Positions 31,875 through 40,711 of a stretch of DNA of 64,000 nucleotides are shown piece by piece; position 1 is the first letter of the stretch, and the number at the start of each line of letters is the position of its first letter. The stretch covers positions 1-64,000 of the forward strand of contig NZ_LNQB01000064.1 of the NCBI RefSeq assembly GCF_001651875.1, written 5' to 3'. Origin of the DNA: Sinorhizobium saheli (GTDB lineage: Bacteria; Pseudomonadota; Alphaproteobacteria; Rhizobiales; Rhizobiaceae). The position numbers and the translations under genes were made by a program. The notes beneath the pieces were generated by a model. That model worked only from the letters and a program-made list of their open reading frames with translations, did no database searches and was not told the origin of the DNA.

Positions 31875-32741
31875 ATGTCACTTCCCCTCGACAGCGACCT
31901 GCTCCGAACCTTTCTTGCGGTTGCCGATACCGGCAACCTGACACGGGCTGCCGATACGGTCAGACGCACGCAGTCGGCCGTCAGCATGCAGATCAGGAAG
32001 CTCGAGGATCAGATCGGCCTGGCGCTTTTCGAGCGGCATTCGCGCGGCGTGGTCCTGACCGCACAGGGCCGGCGCCTCGTCGATAATGCCAGGCGCATCG
32101 TCGCCCTCCTCGACGATACGGCTGCCGCAATGCGCCTGCCGGTGCTCGACGGCTCGGTCCGCATCGGCATTCCCGAGGAATACATCAACTCCGCGCTGCC
32201 GAAGGCGCTCGGCGCCTTCGCCGCCGTCCATCCGGGCGTGGAAGTGACGGTGCAGCAGGGAACCTCGATGTCGAACCTCGCCGCCCTCGATGCCGGCGAA
32301 ATCGACGTCGCCGTGGTTTTCGAGCCCGGCGGACGAAGCCGCAACGAGGTCCTGATGGTCGACCCCACCGTCTGGGCGACCTCGGAGCAACACGGCACGC
32401 ACGAGCGCCGGCCCGTGCCGATCGCCACCTACACCCATATAGAAGGCGGCTGGTGCGACGACCTCGCGATGCGCTGCCTGAAGAAATGCGGCGTGGAGAG
32501 CCGCGCCGCCTATGTGAGCCGCACCGGCAGCGGCCTGATCGCCGCCGTCGTCTCCGGTCTCGCCATTGCTCCCCTGTCGCGCAGCGCCATACCGCCCGGC
32601 TGCCGCGAACTCACCGAGGAAGACGGTTTCGGCATCATCGACATGTCGAATGTCGTGCTGCGGACCCGACGGGGAAACCGGTCGCCGACGCTCGACGCGA
32701 TGGCCGACGCCATCCGCCGCGCCTTCGGGGCGGGGTCATAG
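31875..32741 (+). CDS. LysR-family transcriptional regulator
   Basis: A 288-aa LysR-type regulator: N-terminal winged helix (LLRTFLAVADTGNLTRAADTVRRTQSAVSMQIRKLE) and a type-2 periplasmic-binding-like effector domain. The ATG at 31875 begins MSLPLDSDLLRTF; an in-frame ATG at 31842 (11 codons upstream) has GGGAG only one base away and is less likely. The effector domain is intact. No divergently transcribed target gene is obvious, so its regulon cannot be inferred from the neighbours. Confidence 0.88.
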   Translation: MSLPLDSDLLRTFLAVADTGNLTRAADTVRRTQSAVSMQIRKLEDQIGLALFERHSRGVVLTAQGRRLVDNARRIVALLDDTAAAMRLPVLDGSVRIGIPEEYINSALPKALGAFAAVHPGVEVTVQQGTSMSNLAALDAGEIDVAVVFEPGGRSRNEVLMVDPTVWATSEQHGTHERRPVPIATYTHIEGGWCDDLAMRCLKKCGVESRAAYVSRTGSGLIAAVVSGLAIAPLSRSAIPPGCRELTEEDGFGIIDMSNVVLRTRRGNRSPTLDAMADAIRRAFGAGS

Positions 32742-32749
32742 GGCGCACT

Positions 32750-32920
32750 GGCTGCAAGCCCCTCCCGAACCCCCTCCCCACAGGAGCGAGGGCTGTCCTT
32801 GCCGCAACCGTCACCGTCCCCCGCTATGTTCGCGCTTGATGCGGCTGTCGAAAATGGCAGGCGGGCACAACGGGCGCTTGCCCCTCGCACCTTTGGGGAG
32901 GGGTCTTTTCTCACAAAGAA
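32750..32920. repeat. Possible diverged intergenic repeat after LysR gene
   Basis: The segment begins with AAGCCCCTCCCGAACCCCCTCC and ends CCTCGCACCTTTGGGGAGGGG, inverted C-rich/G-rich arms as in rhizobial palindromic repeats. It lies between the LysR stop and the 6S RNA locus. The match to a named family is uncertain. Confidence 0.35.
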
Positions 32921-32950
32921 GGAAAGTGCGATCCACAACGACCGATGGAT

Positions 32951-33100
32951 AATCTACGATCCCGGGCGCCTACTAGGTAGGTGGGCACCGTATGTCCGAA
33001 CCCACGAGTCCGGCCAGGGACAGTTCCCTTGAGATCGTGTATGGCCCCGGGGATTGTGGTTCCTGTCGGGAAGCGCAGACCGCGCCCGAGATATAGAACG
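32951..33100 (-). ncRNA. ssrS: 6S RNA
   Basis: The minus strand carries a 6S-like RNA directly downstream of zapA, its usual site. The closing stem pairs TCGGGCGC (about 33089-33082) with GCGCCCGGG (32969-32961). Inside are the GGTCTGCGCTTCCCGACAGG side and the GGGAACTGTCCC hairpin region expected around the open-promoter-mimic bubble. 6S RNA binds the housekeeping RNA polymerase holoenzyme in stationary phase. The ends are approximate. Confidence 0.75.
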
Positions 33101-33168
33101 TCGCGGCGGATTTCGCCAGAGTGCTCTTGCACTCGCCTCGCAAATTTCGCGGAAAAGGAGCCGGGGCG

Positions 33169-33546
33169 TCAGTTCGCCGGCGCCGCGGGACGGCCGTTGA
33201 GCCTTGCGGTGATGCCGTGGATCTGCGCCGTCACTTCGGCAAGCGCCGAGGCGAGCGCCTCCTCGCTTCTCGCCTGATCGGAAAGCGATGCGTCTCGGCC
33301 CCTCTTCAAGCTGTCGACCTCGGCCTCGAGGCCCTTCAGCCGCCGGTTGACCTCGCTCAGTTCGTCCATGACCATGATGCCCGCCATCACCGTCAGCCTG
33401 AGGTCGCCGATCTCGCCGAACTGGCCCTTGAGATGGCTGACATACTGGTCGAACCGAGCGGCGAGGTCACTGAGGTGGTCTTCCTGTCCCTCCTCGCAGG
33501 CCATGCGATAGGCCTTGCCGTCGATCGTCACCGTAACCTGCGCCAT
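33169..33546 (-). CDS. zapA: Cell division protein ZapA
   Basis: ZapA crosslinks FtsZ filaments. The 125-aa protein starts AQVTVTIDGKAYRMACEEGQEDHLSDLAARFDQ, the conserved ZapA N-terminal fold, followed by MAGIMVMDELSEV and a coiled-coil C-terminal part. It is 11 bp downstream of the DUF4164 gene on the same strand, and the 6S RNA lies just downstream. Confidence 0.92.
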   Translation of the reverse strand: MAQVTVTIDGKAYRMACEEGQEDHLSDLAARFDQYVSHLKGQFGEIGDLRLTVMAGIMVMDELSEVNRRLKGLEAEVDSLKRGRDASLSDQARSEEALASALAEVTAQIHGITARLNGRPAAPAN

Positions 33547-33557
33547 GCTTCAGAACC

Positions 33558-33827
33558 TCAACGATCGAGCACCGCCCGAATGGTTTCCATTGCCGTCACG
33601 AGACGACGGGACACCTCGCGATTGACCTCTTCCAGCCGGTTGGCGCGGAACTGCGACTCGTCGAGCTCCTGCGCCAGCCGCGAGCGGTCCTCGTTGACCC
33701 GCCGCACTTCGCCCTCGAACTCGCTTAAATCCTTTTCCTTGTCGAAGCGGCCGTCGATCGCGATGTCAAGGGATTGAACCGCGCTCTGCAACTCCTCGAT
33801 CGCCGCCTTGACCGTCTTTGCCGGCAT
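33558..33827 (-). CDS. DUF4164 family coiled-coil protein
   Basis: An 89-aa protein predicted to be mostly one long coiled coil (heptad-rich from about residue 5 to 80). Its length, composition and place directly upstream of zapA match the DUF4164 family of alphaproteobacteria. The function is unknown, but the tight spacing with zapA suggests a role at the divisome. Confidence 0.82.
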   Translation of the reverse strand: MPAKTVKAAIEELQSAVQSLDIAIDGRFDKEKDLSEFEGEVRRVNEDRSRLAQELDESQFRANRLEEVNREVSRRLVTAMETIRAVLDR

Positions 33828-34224
33828 GACTTTCGATACCTCTCCAGGGAAGCGGCTTCGCGCTGCCCGAAAACAAAGCGCCGAGCCCTCGCGCCTTACT
33901 CCGATGCGCCCGCTCCGGGCCGAATCGCAGCAATGAACCCGTCCCGGCGCCCTATCCTTTTAAACCTATTATCCAAGTCTCAACAATGCCAGCCGCGACG
34001 ATGGCGAGCGGAAGCTGTGGATCGTCGATCTTCATGCGCGGACGGCGCCCTGGCGGTGCGTTTTGCCTCCGAAAAAGGCATACTAAAGGCGGCGCCGCCA
34101 ATTGTCGCGGAGGTGCCCGTATTTGTTGACTCAGCCCGTGCACCTGCTATGTGTCTGCCGCTTCTCATACGGTCTTTGGAGGATAGAGACCGTCCCCTGA
34201 CCACCGAACGCAAACGGAACAGTC
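33828..34224. other. Divergent intergenic region DUF4164 / tkt
   Basis: The 397 bp between the divergent genes contain a good sigma-70-like promoter for tkt near 34126-34152. The rest shows no supportable gene; frames here are extensions of shadows. Confidence 0.5.
34126..34152 (+). promoter_or_regulatory. Sigma-70-type promoter of tkt
   Basis: TTGAC at 34126-34130 and CTATGT at 34147-34152, 16 bases apart, fit the Sinorhizobium RpoD pattern (CTTGAC, CTATAT). Transcription would start near 34160, about 65 bases before the tkt ATG. Confidence 0.55.
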
Positions 34225-36207
34225 ATGATCTCTCGCGAAAAACACGATCGGATGGCGAATGCGATCCGTTTCCTCTCCATGGACGCCGTCGAGAAAGCAA
34301 ATTCCGGCCACCCGGGCCTCCCGATGGGTGTCGCCGACATCGCAACGGTCCTCTTCACCCGTTATCTGAGTTTTGACCCGAAGCATCCCGGCTGGCCGAA
34401 CCGCGACCGCTTCGTGCTGTCGGCCGGCCACGGCTCGATGCTGCTCTATTCGCTGCTCTACCTGACGGGCTACGACGACATCACGATCGACGAGATCAGG
34501 AACTTCCGCCAGCTCGGCTCGAGGACGGCCGGCCATCCGGAATACGGCCACGCCGCCGGCATCGAGACGACCACCGGCCCGCTCGGCCAGGGCATTGCCA
34601 ATGCCGTCGGCATGGCGCTCGCCGAGCGCAAGCTCGGCGAGGAGTTCGGCGCCGAGCTGATGGATCACTACACCTATGTGATCGCCGGCGACGGCTGCCT
34701 GATGGAAGGCATCAGCCAGGAGGCGATCGCACTTGCCGGCCATCTGAAGCTCAACAAGCTGATCGTCTTCTGGGACGACAACAACATCTCGATCGACGGC
34801 CCGATCTCGATCGCTGACTCGACCGACCAGCACGCCCGCTTCCGCGCCTCCAAGTGGCACACGATCGCCGTCGACGGCCATGATCCGGAAGCGATCGCCG
34901 CCGCGATCGAGGAGGCGCAGAAGTCCGACAAGCCGACGATGATCGCCTGCAAGACGGTGATCGGCTTCGGCGCCCCGAACAAGGCCGGCACGCACAAGGT
35001 CCATGGTTCGCCGCTCGGCGCCGAGGAAATCGCCGCCACGCGCAAGGCGCTCGGCTGGGAAGCCGAGCCCTTTGCCGTTCCTTCCGACGTGCTCGACGCC
35101 TGGCGCCTTGCCGGCCTGCGCTCGGTCAAGGCGCGCAAGGAATGGGAAGAGCGGCTCGAAGCGGCCGAGGCGGAGAAGAAGGCACAGTTCGTCCGCCGTT
35201 TCGCCGGCGAACTCGAAGGCAGCCTCGCCCCGGCGATCAGCGCCTACAAGCAGAAGCTCGCCGAAACCAAGCCGTCGCCCGCGACCCGCAAGGCCTCCGA
35301 GGACGCGCTTGAAGTGATCAACGGCGTGCTCGCCGAGACGATCGGCGGCTCTGCCGACCTGACCGGCTCCAACAACACCAAGACGAGCCAGACCCACTCG
35401 ATCACCCCGAGCGATTTCTCCGGCCGCTACATCCACTACGGCGTGCGCGAGCACGGCATGGCGGCGGCCATGAACGGCATTGCCCTGCACGGCGGCCTCA
35501 TCCCCTATTCCGGCGGCTTCCTGATCTTCTCGGATTACTGCCGCCCCTCGATCCGCCTCGCCGCGCTGATGGGCATCCGCGTCATCCACGTGCTCACCCA
35601 CGATTCGATCGGCCTCGGGGAAGACGGGCCGACCCACCAGCCGGTCGAGCACCTGGCCTCGCTGCGCGCCATCCCGAACCTCCTGGTGTTCCGCCCGGCG
35701 GACGCGACGGAGACCGCCGAATGCTGGCAGCTCGCGCTTGAAAGCCGCAAGCGTCCCTCGGCAATCGCGCTCACGCGCCAGAACCTGATGGCCGTGCGCA
35801 CCGAATACAAGGAGGAGAACCTCTGCGCCCGCGGCGCCTATGACCTGATCCCCGCAAGCGCTGCGCAGGTCACGGTCTTCGCCACCGGCTCGGAAGTCGA
35901 GATCGCCGTCAAGGCGAGCCAGGCACTCGCCGCCAAGGGCATCTCGACGCGCGTCGTCTCCGTACCCTGCGTCGAACTCTTCGCCGAGCAGAGCGAAGAA
36001 TACCAGCAGGCGATCATCGGCAATTCGCCGGTCAAGATCGCGGTCGAGGCCGGCGTTCGCCAGGGCTGGGATCATATCATCGGCAGCGACGGCACGTTCG
36101 TCGGCATGTCGAGCTTCGGTGCCTCCGGTCCCTACAAGGACCTTTACAAGCACTTCGGCATTACGCCGGAAGCGGTGGTCGCCGCCGCGGAAGCCAAGCT
36201 GTCCTGA
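34225..36207 (+). CDS. tkt: Transketolase
   Basis: Transketolase transfers two-carbon units between sugar phosphates in the pentose phosphate pathway. The 660-aa protein has the thiamine diphosphate motif GDG(155-157)...N187, the N-terminal [25 protein letters not shown], and the C-terminal pyrimidine-binding domain with [19 protein letters not shown]. Length and order are normal. It begins a plus-strand run tkt-gap-PF06475-pgk-fba of central carbon genes; a strong-looking promoter precedes it. Confidence 0.97.
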   Translation: MISREKHDRMANAIRFLSMDAVEKANSGHPGLPMGVADIATVLFTRYLSFDPKHPGWPNRDRFVLSAGHGSMLLYSLLYLTGYDDITIDEIRNFRQLGSRTAGHPEYGHAAGIETTTGPLGQGIANAVGMALAERKLGEEFGAELMDHYTYVIAGDGCLMEGISQEAIALAGHLKLNKLIVFWDDNNISIDGPISIADSTDQHARFRASKWHTIAVDGHDPEAIAAAIEEAQKSDKPTMIACKTVIGFGAPNKAGTHKVHGSPLGAEEIAATRKALGWEAEPFAVPSDVLDAWRLAGLRSVKARKEWEERLEAAEAEKKAQFVRRFAGELEGSLAPAISAYKQKLAETKPSPATRKASEDALEVINGVLAETIGGSADLTGSNNTKTSQTHSITPSDFSGRYIHYGVREHGMAAAMNGIALHGGLIPYSGGFLIFSDYCRPSIRLAALMGIRVIHVLTHDSIGLGEDGPTHQPVEHLASLRAIPNLLVFRPADATETAECWQLALESRKRPSAIALTRQNLMAVRTEYKEENLCARGAYDLIPASAAQVTVFATGSEVEIAVKASQALAAKGISTRVVSVPCVELFAEQSEEYQQAIIGNSPVKIAVEAGVRQGWDHIIGSDGTFVGMSSFGASGPYKDLYKHFGITPEAVVAAAEAKLS

Positions 36208-36279
36208 CCAAGCCGGAGGGCGTCCCCGGGGCGACCTCCTTTCCGACCACGCATTCTGACTGACAGGGAGAGACCCGAT

Positions 36280-37290
36280 ATGACAGTGAAAGTCGCCATC
36301 AACGGTTTCGGCCGCATCGGCCGCAACGTTCTCCGCGCCATCGTCGAATCCGGCCGCACGGACATCGAAGTCGTCGCCATCAACGACCTTGGTCCGGTCG
36401 AGACCAACGCCCATCTGCTGCGCTTCGATTCGGTCCATGGCCGCTTCCCGGCCGATGTGAAGGTCGACGGCGACGCGATCGTCATCAACAACGGCAAGCC
36501 GATCAAGGTGACCGCGATCCGCAACCCGGCCGAACTGCCGCACAAGGAGCTCGGCGTCGACATCGCGATGGAGTGCACCGGCATCTTCACCGCCCGCGAC
36601 AAGGCGGCCGCCCATCTCGAGGCCGGCGCCAAGCGCGTCATCGTCTCGGCCCCGGCCGACGGCGCCGACCTGACGGTCGTCTACGGCGTCAACCACGACA
36701 AGCTGACGAAGGATCACCTCGTCATCTCCAACGCCTCCTGCACGACCAACTGCCTGGTGCCGGTCGCTAAGGTGCTGCACGACGCCATCGGCATCGATCA
36801 CGGCATGATGACGACGATCCACTCCTACACCAACGACCAGCCGTCGCTCGACCAGATGCACAAGGATCTCTACCGTGCCCGTGCCGCGGCGCTGTCGATG
36901 ATCCCGACGTCCACCGGCGCTGCCAAGGCGGTCGGTCTCGTGCTGCCGGAACTCAAGGGCAAGCTCGACGGCATCTCCGTGCGCGTGCCGACCCCGAACG
37001 TCTCGGTCGTCGACCTGAAGTTCGTCGCCAAGCGCGAAACCACCAAGGAAGAGATCAACGCCGCCATCAAGGCTGCCGCCGATGGCCCGCTCAAGGGCGT
37101 TCTCGGCTATACGCTCCAGCCGAACGTTTCGACCGACTTCAACCATGACCCGCATTCCTCGGTCTTCCACATGGACCAGACCAAGGTTATGGAAGGCAAG
37201 TTCGTGTCGATCCTGTCCTGGTACGACAACGAATGGGGCTTCTCCAACCGCATGGCCGACACGGCGGTCGCCCTCGGCAAGCTCCTCTAA
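36280..37290 (+). CDS. gap: Glyceraldehyde-3-phosphate dehydrogenase, type I
   Basis: GAPDH oxidises glyceraldehyde-3-phosphate in glycolysis, or runs in reverse in gluconeogenesis. The 336-aa protein has the Rossmann start [16 protein letters not shown], catalytic Cys154 in [20 protein letters not shown], and the C-terminal [13 protein letters not shown]. The residue after the second NAD strand (NDLGPVET) fits NAD rather than NADP preference. It follows tkt by 72 bp, with a good SD (AGGGAGAG). Confidence 0.97.
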   Translation: MTVKVAINGFGRIGRNVLRAIVESGRTDIEVVAINDLGPVETNAHLLRFDSVHGRFPADVKVDGDAIVINNGKPIKVTAIRNPAELPHKELGVDIAMECTGIFTARDKAAAHLEAGAKRVIVSAPADGADLTVVYGVNHDKLTKDHLVISNASCTTNCLVPVAKVLHDAIGIDHGMMTTIHSYTNDQPSLDQMHKDLYRARAAALSMIPTSTGAAKAVGLVLPELKGKLDGISVRVPTPNVSVVDLKFVAKRETTKEEINAAIKAAADGPLKGVLGYTLQPNVSTDFNHDPHSSVFHMDQTKVMEGKFVSILSWYDNEWGFSNRMADTAVALGKLL

Positions 37291-37295
37291 GACCG

Positions 37296-37883
37296 ATGTT
37301 CCGGGCCCTTTCCTCAACGACGGTGCGCTGGCGCCCGCTCGAGGGGGAAGGGCTCGAACATCTGACGGTCAGACCTTTGGACACACCCGTCGGCGCGGCC
37401 ATCCGCGCCGAAAGCGTTCTCATCGGCGAGCGCGGCGGCGTGCCCTACGGCGTGCGCTATCGCATCGACTGCGACGCCCTCTGGCGCGTCTTTTCCGTCC
37501 TTGTCGAAACCACGCAGGGACGGAGGCTCCATCTCCTGTCCGACGGACACGGCCATTGGCGCCGGGCCGACGGCACGGCACTGCCGGAGTTCGACGGCTG
37601 CATCGACGTCGATCTTGCCGGCACGCCCTTCACCAACACGCTGCCGATCAGGCGCCTCGGCCTCGACCGGCAATCCGGCACCGCCAGGCTCAAGATGCTC
37701 TACGTGCCGTTCGACAGCTTCGAACCCACGGTCGACGGCCAGCATTACACCTGCCTCGAAGACGGCAAGCTCTATCGCTACGAGGCGGAGGACCGCAGCT
37801 TCACCGCCGATCTCGCCGTCGACGAGGACGGCCTCGTCATCGACTACCCCACCCTTTTCCAGAGACTATCCGGAGACCATCTG
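37296..37883 (+). CDS. Putative glycolipid-binding (PF06475-like) protein, open into pgk
   Basis: The 196-codon reading frame starts 5 bp after the gap stop ([22 protein letters not shown]...) and resembles the PF06475 putative glycolipid-binding family: [51 protein letters not shown]-like strands and a C-terminal [17 protein letters not shown]. The domain looks complete, but no stop codon follows: it continues straight through CTG-ATG into the pgk frame. An out-of-frame TGATG overlaps the pgk start, as if the original stop had been shifted. It may be a true fusion, an error or an old frameshift. The SD is weak. Function unknown. Confidence 0.7.
37871..37876 (+). promoter_or_regulatory. Ribosome binding site that decides the pgk start
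   Basis: CGGAGA lies seven bases before the internal ATG at 37884. It supports independent initiation of pgk even though the upstream frame is open into it. Confidence 0.6.
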
Positions 37884-39083
37884 ATGACTTTCAAGACTCT
37901 CGACGACCTGACCGACATTGCCGGCAAGCGCGTGCTCGTACGCGTCGACCTCAACGTGCCGGTGAAGGACGGCCAGGTCACCGACACCACCCGCATCGAG
38001 CGCGTGGCGCCGACAATCCGCGAGCTCTCCGAAAAGGGTGCGAAGGTCATCCTGCTCGCCCATTTCGGTCGTCCGAAGGGTGAACCCGTCGAAGACATGT
38101 CGCTAAAGACGATCGCTCCGGCCGTCGAGGAGATCCTCGACCAGCGCGTCTATTTCGCCGCCGACTGCATCGGCGACAAGGCCGCCGGGGCGATTGCCGA
38201 GTTGAACGACGGCGACGTGCTGCTCCTCGAAAACACCCGCTTCCACAAGGGCGAGGAGAAGAACGACCCCGCCTTCGTCACGGCGCTCGCCGCCAACGGC
38301 GACCTCTATGTCAACGATGCGTTCTCGGCAGCCCACCGCGCCCACGCCTCGACCGAAGGCCTCGCGCACCATCTTCCCGCCTATGCCGGCCGTACCATGC
38401 AGGCCGAACTGGAAGCGCTGGAAAAAGGCCTCGGCAATCCGAAGCGCCCGGTCGTCGCGATCGTTGGCGGCGCCAAGGTCTCGACCAAGATCGACCTCCT
38501 GCAGAACCTCGTGAAGAAGGTCGACGCGCTCGTCATCGGCGGCGGCATGGCCAACACGTTCCTCGCCGCGCAGGGCATCGATGTCGGCAAGTCGCTTTGC
38601 GAGCACGACCTTGCGGAAACCGCGAGGTCGATCGTCGCGGCGGCGGACGCCGCCGGTTGCGCCATCGTGCTGCCGGAAGACGGCGTCGTCGCCCGTGAAT
38701 TCAAGGCCGGCGCCGACAACGAGGTCGTCGACATCAAGGCGATCCCGGCCGACGCCATGGTGCTCGACGTCGGCCCGAAATCCGTCGCGGCCGTCAGCGA
38801 CTGGATTTCGCGCGCCGAAACCCTCGTCTGGAACGGTCCGCTCGGCGCCTTCGAAATCGCGCCCTTCGACAGGGCGACCGTCGCCGTGGCTGAGCACGCG
38901 GCGAGCCGCACCCGGGCCGGCGCGCTCGTCTCCGTCGCCGGCGGCGGCGATACGGTCGCAGCACTCAACCATGCCGAGGTCGCCGACGACTTCAGCTATG
39001 TCTCGACCGCCGGCGGCGCCTTCCTCGAATGGATGGAAGGCAAGCCGCTGCCGGGCGTCGACATCCTCCGCCAGGCGAAGTGA
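37884..39083 (+). CDS. pgk: Phosphoglycerate kinase
   Basis: Pgk interconverts 1,3-bisphosphoglycerate and 3-phosphoglycerate. The 399-aa protein begins [30 protein letters not shown], with the substrate motif [28 protein letters not shown], the hinge region [13 protein letters not shown], and the nucleotide motif GGGDTVAAL near the C-terminus. Length and all motifs are normal. The internal ATG at 37884 has a good SD. In this sequence the same frame stays open upstream through a PF06475-like region, so a 595-residue fusion could also be made from the ATG at 37296. Confidence 0.96.
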   Translation: MTFKTLDDLTDIAGKRVLVRVDLNVPVKDGQVTDTTRIERVAPTIRELSEKGAKVILLAHFGRPKGEPVEDMSLKTIAPAVEEILDQRVYFAADCIGDKAAGAIAELNDGDVLLLENTRFHKGEEKNDPAFVTALAANGDLYVNDAFSAAHRAHASTEGLAHHLPAYAGRTMQAELEALEKGLGNPKRPVVAIVGGAKVSTKIDLLQNLVKKVDALVIGGGMANTFLAAQGIDVGKSLCEHDLAETARSIVAAADAAGCAIVLPEDGVVAREFKAGADNEVVDIKAIPADAMVLDVGPKSVAAVSDWISRAETLVWNGPLGAFEIAPFDRATVAVAEHAASRTRAGALVSVAGGGDTVAALNHAEVADDFSYVSTAGGAFLEWMEGKPLPGVDILRQAK

Positions 39084-39102
39084 GCGCGGCAGCAGCTATT
39101 GC

Positions 39103-39216
39103 CGCCCCCCCATCCGGCCTGCCGGCCCTTCTCCCCGCAGGCGGGGCGATGGGACTCGTGGCAACCTCCAGTCCCTTCTCCCCGCCAGAACGGGGAGAGG
39201 GTCAGGGTGAGGGGCA
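39103..39216. repeat. Rhizobial palindromic intergenic repeat
   Basis: The element starts CCCCCATCCGGCCTGCCGGCC, has a CTTCTCCCCGCAGGCGGGG hairpin and a second TTCTCCCCGCC...CGGGGAGAGGG hairpin, and ends GTCAGGGTGAGGGGC. The same plan recurs at 50350 and, with an insertion, at 59360. It follows the pgk stop by 20 bp. Confidence 0.7.
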
Positions 39217-39253
39217 GCCTCTCGGATGGACCGCCAAAAAGTTCTAATTTTTC

Positions 39254-39292
39254 AAACGATTAAAATTATTTAAATCGTTTTAGGCGATTTTA
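39254..39292. promoter_or_regulatory. Cluster of AATCG half-sites upstream of class I aldolase
   Basis: An AT-rich patch holds AAACGATTAAA (39254-39264), TTTAAATCGTTT (39269-39280) and GGCGATTTTA (39283-39292): three alternating half-sites around a central CG. The first two form an imperfect 27-bp palindrome. This looks like a tandem operator, of the kind bound by LacI- or ROK-type repressors, about 140-175 bases before the fba start. The regulator is unknown. Confidence 0.45.
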
Positions 39293-39429
39293 CTGCCATT
39301 TTCCCACACGGTATCTTCTGTTATCGCGCCTTTGTTCGGCGGCGCGAGAGGCGTCTTTCGCGCCTTCAGACCGAGCCTGTTTCATGCGCCGTTCCGCTGG
39401 AAATCGGCGCTTGTGTGTAGGAGAACAAG

Positions 39430-40455
39430 ATGAGCGAAAGACTGGAAGATATCGCGGTTGCCATGGTCGCCAACGGCCGGGGGCTGCTTGCTGCTGACGA
39501 GTCGACCGGAACGATCAAGAAGCGCTTCGACAGCATCGGGCTCGAGTCCACCGAGGCGTCGCGCCGTGACTATCGCGAGATGCTGCTGCGCTCGGACGAG
39601 GCGATGCGCCAGTACATCTCCGGCGTCATCCTCTACGAAGAGACCCTTTTCCAGAAGGCGGCCGACGGCACCCCGCTCGTCGACATCATCCGCAAGGCGG
39701 GTTCGGTTCCCGGCATCAAGGTCGACACCGGCGCCAAACCGATGCCGTACTTCCCGAACGAGACGATCACCGAGGGCCTCGACGGGCTCGCCGCCCGCCT
39801 CGCCAAATATCATCAGGCCGGCGCGCGCTTCGCCAAATGGCGCGGCGTGATCGCCATCTCCGACGCCCTTCCGACCTGGGGCGCGATCAAGGCCAATGCC
39901 CATGCTCTGGCCCGCTATGCCGCCCTCTGCCAGGAAGCCGGGATCGTGCCGATCGTCGAGCCGGAAGTTCTGATGGACGGCGCTCCGGGCAACCACTCGA
40001 TCGAACGCTCGGAAGAAGTCACCGAATGGGTGCTGCGCACCGTCTTCGAGGAACTCGGCGACGCGCGGGTGAAGCTCGAAGGCATGATCCTGAAGCCGAG
40101 CATGGTGATCGACGGCAAGAAGGCGCGCAAGGCCTCGGTCGACGAGGTCGCCGAGCGCACCGTCAAGGTGTTGCGGCGCACCGTTCCGGCCGCCGTGCCC
40201 GGCATCGCCTTCCTCTCCGGCGGCCAGTCGACGGAAGAGGCGACAGCCCATCTCTCGGCGATCAACAAGGCGCATGACCTGCCCTGGAAGGTCACCTTCT
40301 CCTACGGCCGGGCGCTGCAGCAGGAGGCGCTCAATGCCTGGAGCGGCAAGGCGGAAAACGTCGCCGCCGGTCAGCGCGCCTTCACCCATCGCGCCAAGAT
40401 GTGCAGCCTCGCCGCCAAGGGTAGCTGGGAGAAGGCTCTCGAAAAGGCCGCTTGA
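39430..40455 (+). CDS. fbaB: Fructose-bisphosphate aldolase, class I
   Basis: A 341-aa class I aldolase that uses a Schiff-base lysine rather than zinc to cleave or form fructose-1,6-bisphosphate. It has GRGLLAADESTGTIKKRFDSIGL, VPIVEPEVLMDG, the Schiff-base Lys in EGMILKPSMV, and PGIAFLSGGQSTEEATAHL, matching animal-type aldolases. It completes the tkt-gap-pgk-fba run, but an intergenic repeat and an operator-like region suggest separate regulation. Confidence 0.96.
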   Translation: MSERLEDIAVAMVANGRGLLAADESTGTIKKRFDSIGLESTEASRRDYREMLLRSDEAMRQYISGVILYEETLFQKAADGTPLVDIIRKAGSVPGIKVDTGAKPMPYFPNETITEGLDGLAARLAKYHQAGARFAKWRGVIAISDALPTWGAIKANAHALARYAALCQEAGIVPIVEPEVLMDGAPGNHSIERSEEVTEWVLRTVFEELGDARVKLEGMILKPSMVIDGKKARKASVDEVAERTVKVLRRTVPAAVPGIAFLSGGQSTEEATAHLSAINKAHDLPWKVTFSYGRALQQEALNAWSGKAENVAAGQRAFTHRAKMCSLAAKGSWEKALEKAA

Positions 40456-40465
40456 TCGGCGCAAC

Positions 40466-40566
40466 GTTTACAGCGCCGCGCGTCCTGTCAGACGCGCAAA
40501 TGTCGCTGTAACCCTTTGAAGTTACAGCGTCTTTCTCCTTCAAGCGAGGTCGATTTAAGGAGACAT
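40466..40566. repeat. Short palindromic intergenic repeat
   Basis: Two hairpins: outer TTACAGCG...CGCTGTAA enclosing GCGCGTC...GACGCGC, then CTCCTT...AAGGAG ending in GACATGCA. The composition (TACAGCG, TCGCTGTAAC, AAGGAGACATGCA) matches a short palindromic unit common between rhizobial genes. It lies between the aldolase stop and a terminator. Confidence 0.55.
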
Positions 40567-40584
40567 GCATAGGGGAGCGAGGAG

Positions 40585-40615
40585 AAGCCCGGCGTCAGCG
40601 ATGTCGCCGGGCTTT
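40585..40615 (+). terminator. Terminator after class I aldolase
   Basis: A perfect 10-bp stem (AAGCCCGGCG / CGCCGGGCTT) with a 11-base loop, but only a short T-run. It lies between fba and the PhzF-like gene and could stop fba transcripts. Confidence 0.6.
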
Positions 40616-40711
40616 GTATGCGCGGAACTATTGTCAGGGAGACAAGTTCGCTGTTTCCGCCGATCCGGCAAGCGCTCTAAAGCTGTCGTCGGTCGAAATC
40701 GGAGCATTTCC

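Noticed and set aside
36195-36240. GC-rich inverted repeat between tkt and gap as a terminator
   Set aside because: The GGAGG...CCTCC stem is imperfect and has no T-run; tkt and gap probably share transcripts.
34165-37317. A 1050-codon minus-strand open frame across tkt and gap
   Set aside because: It is the codon-position shadow of tkt and gap in high-GC DNA; low-complexity His/Arg/Asp-rich sequence with no family motifs, while both plus-strand genes are textbook.
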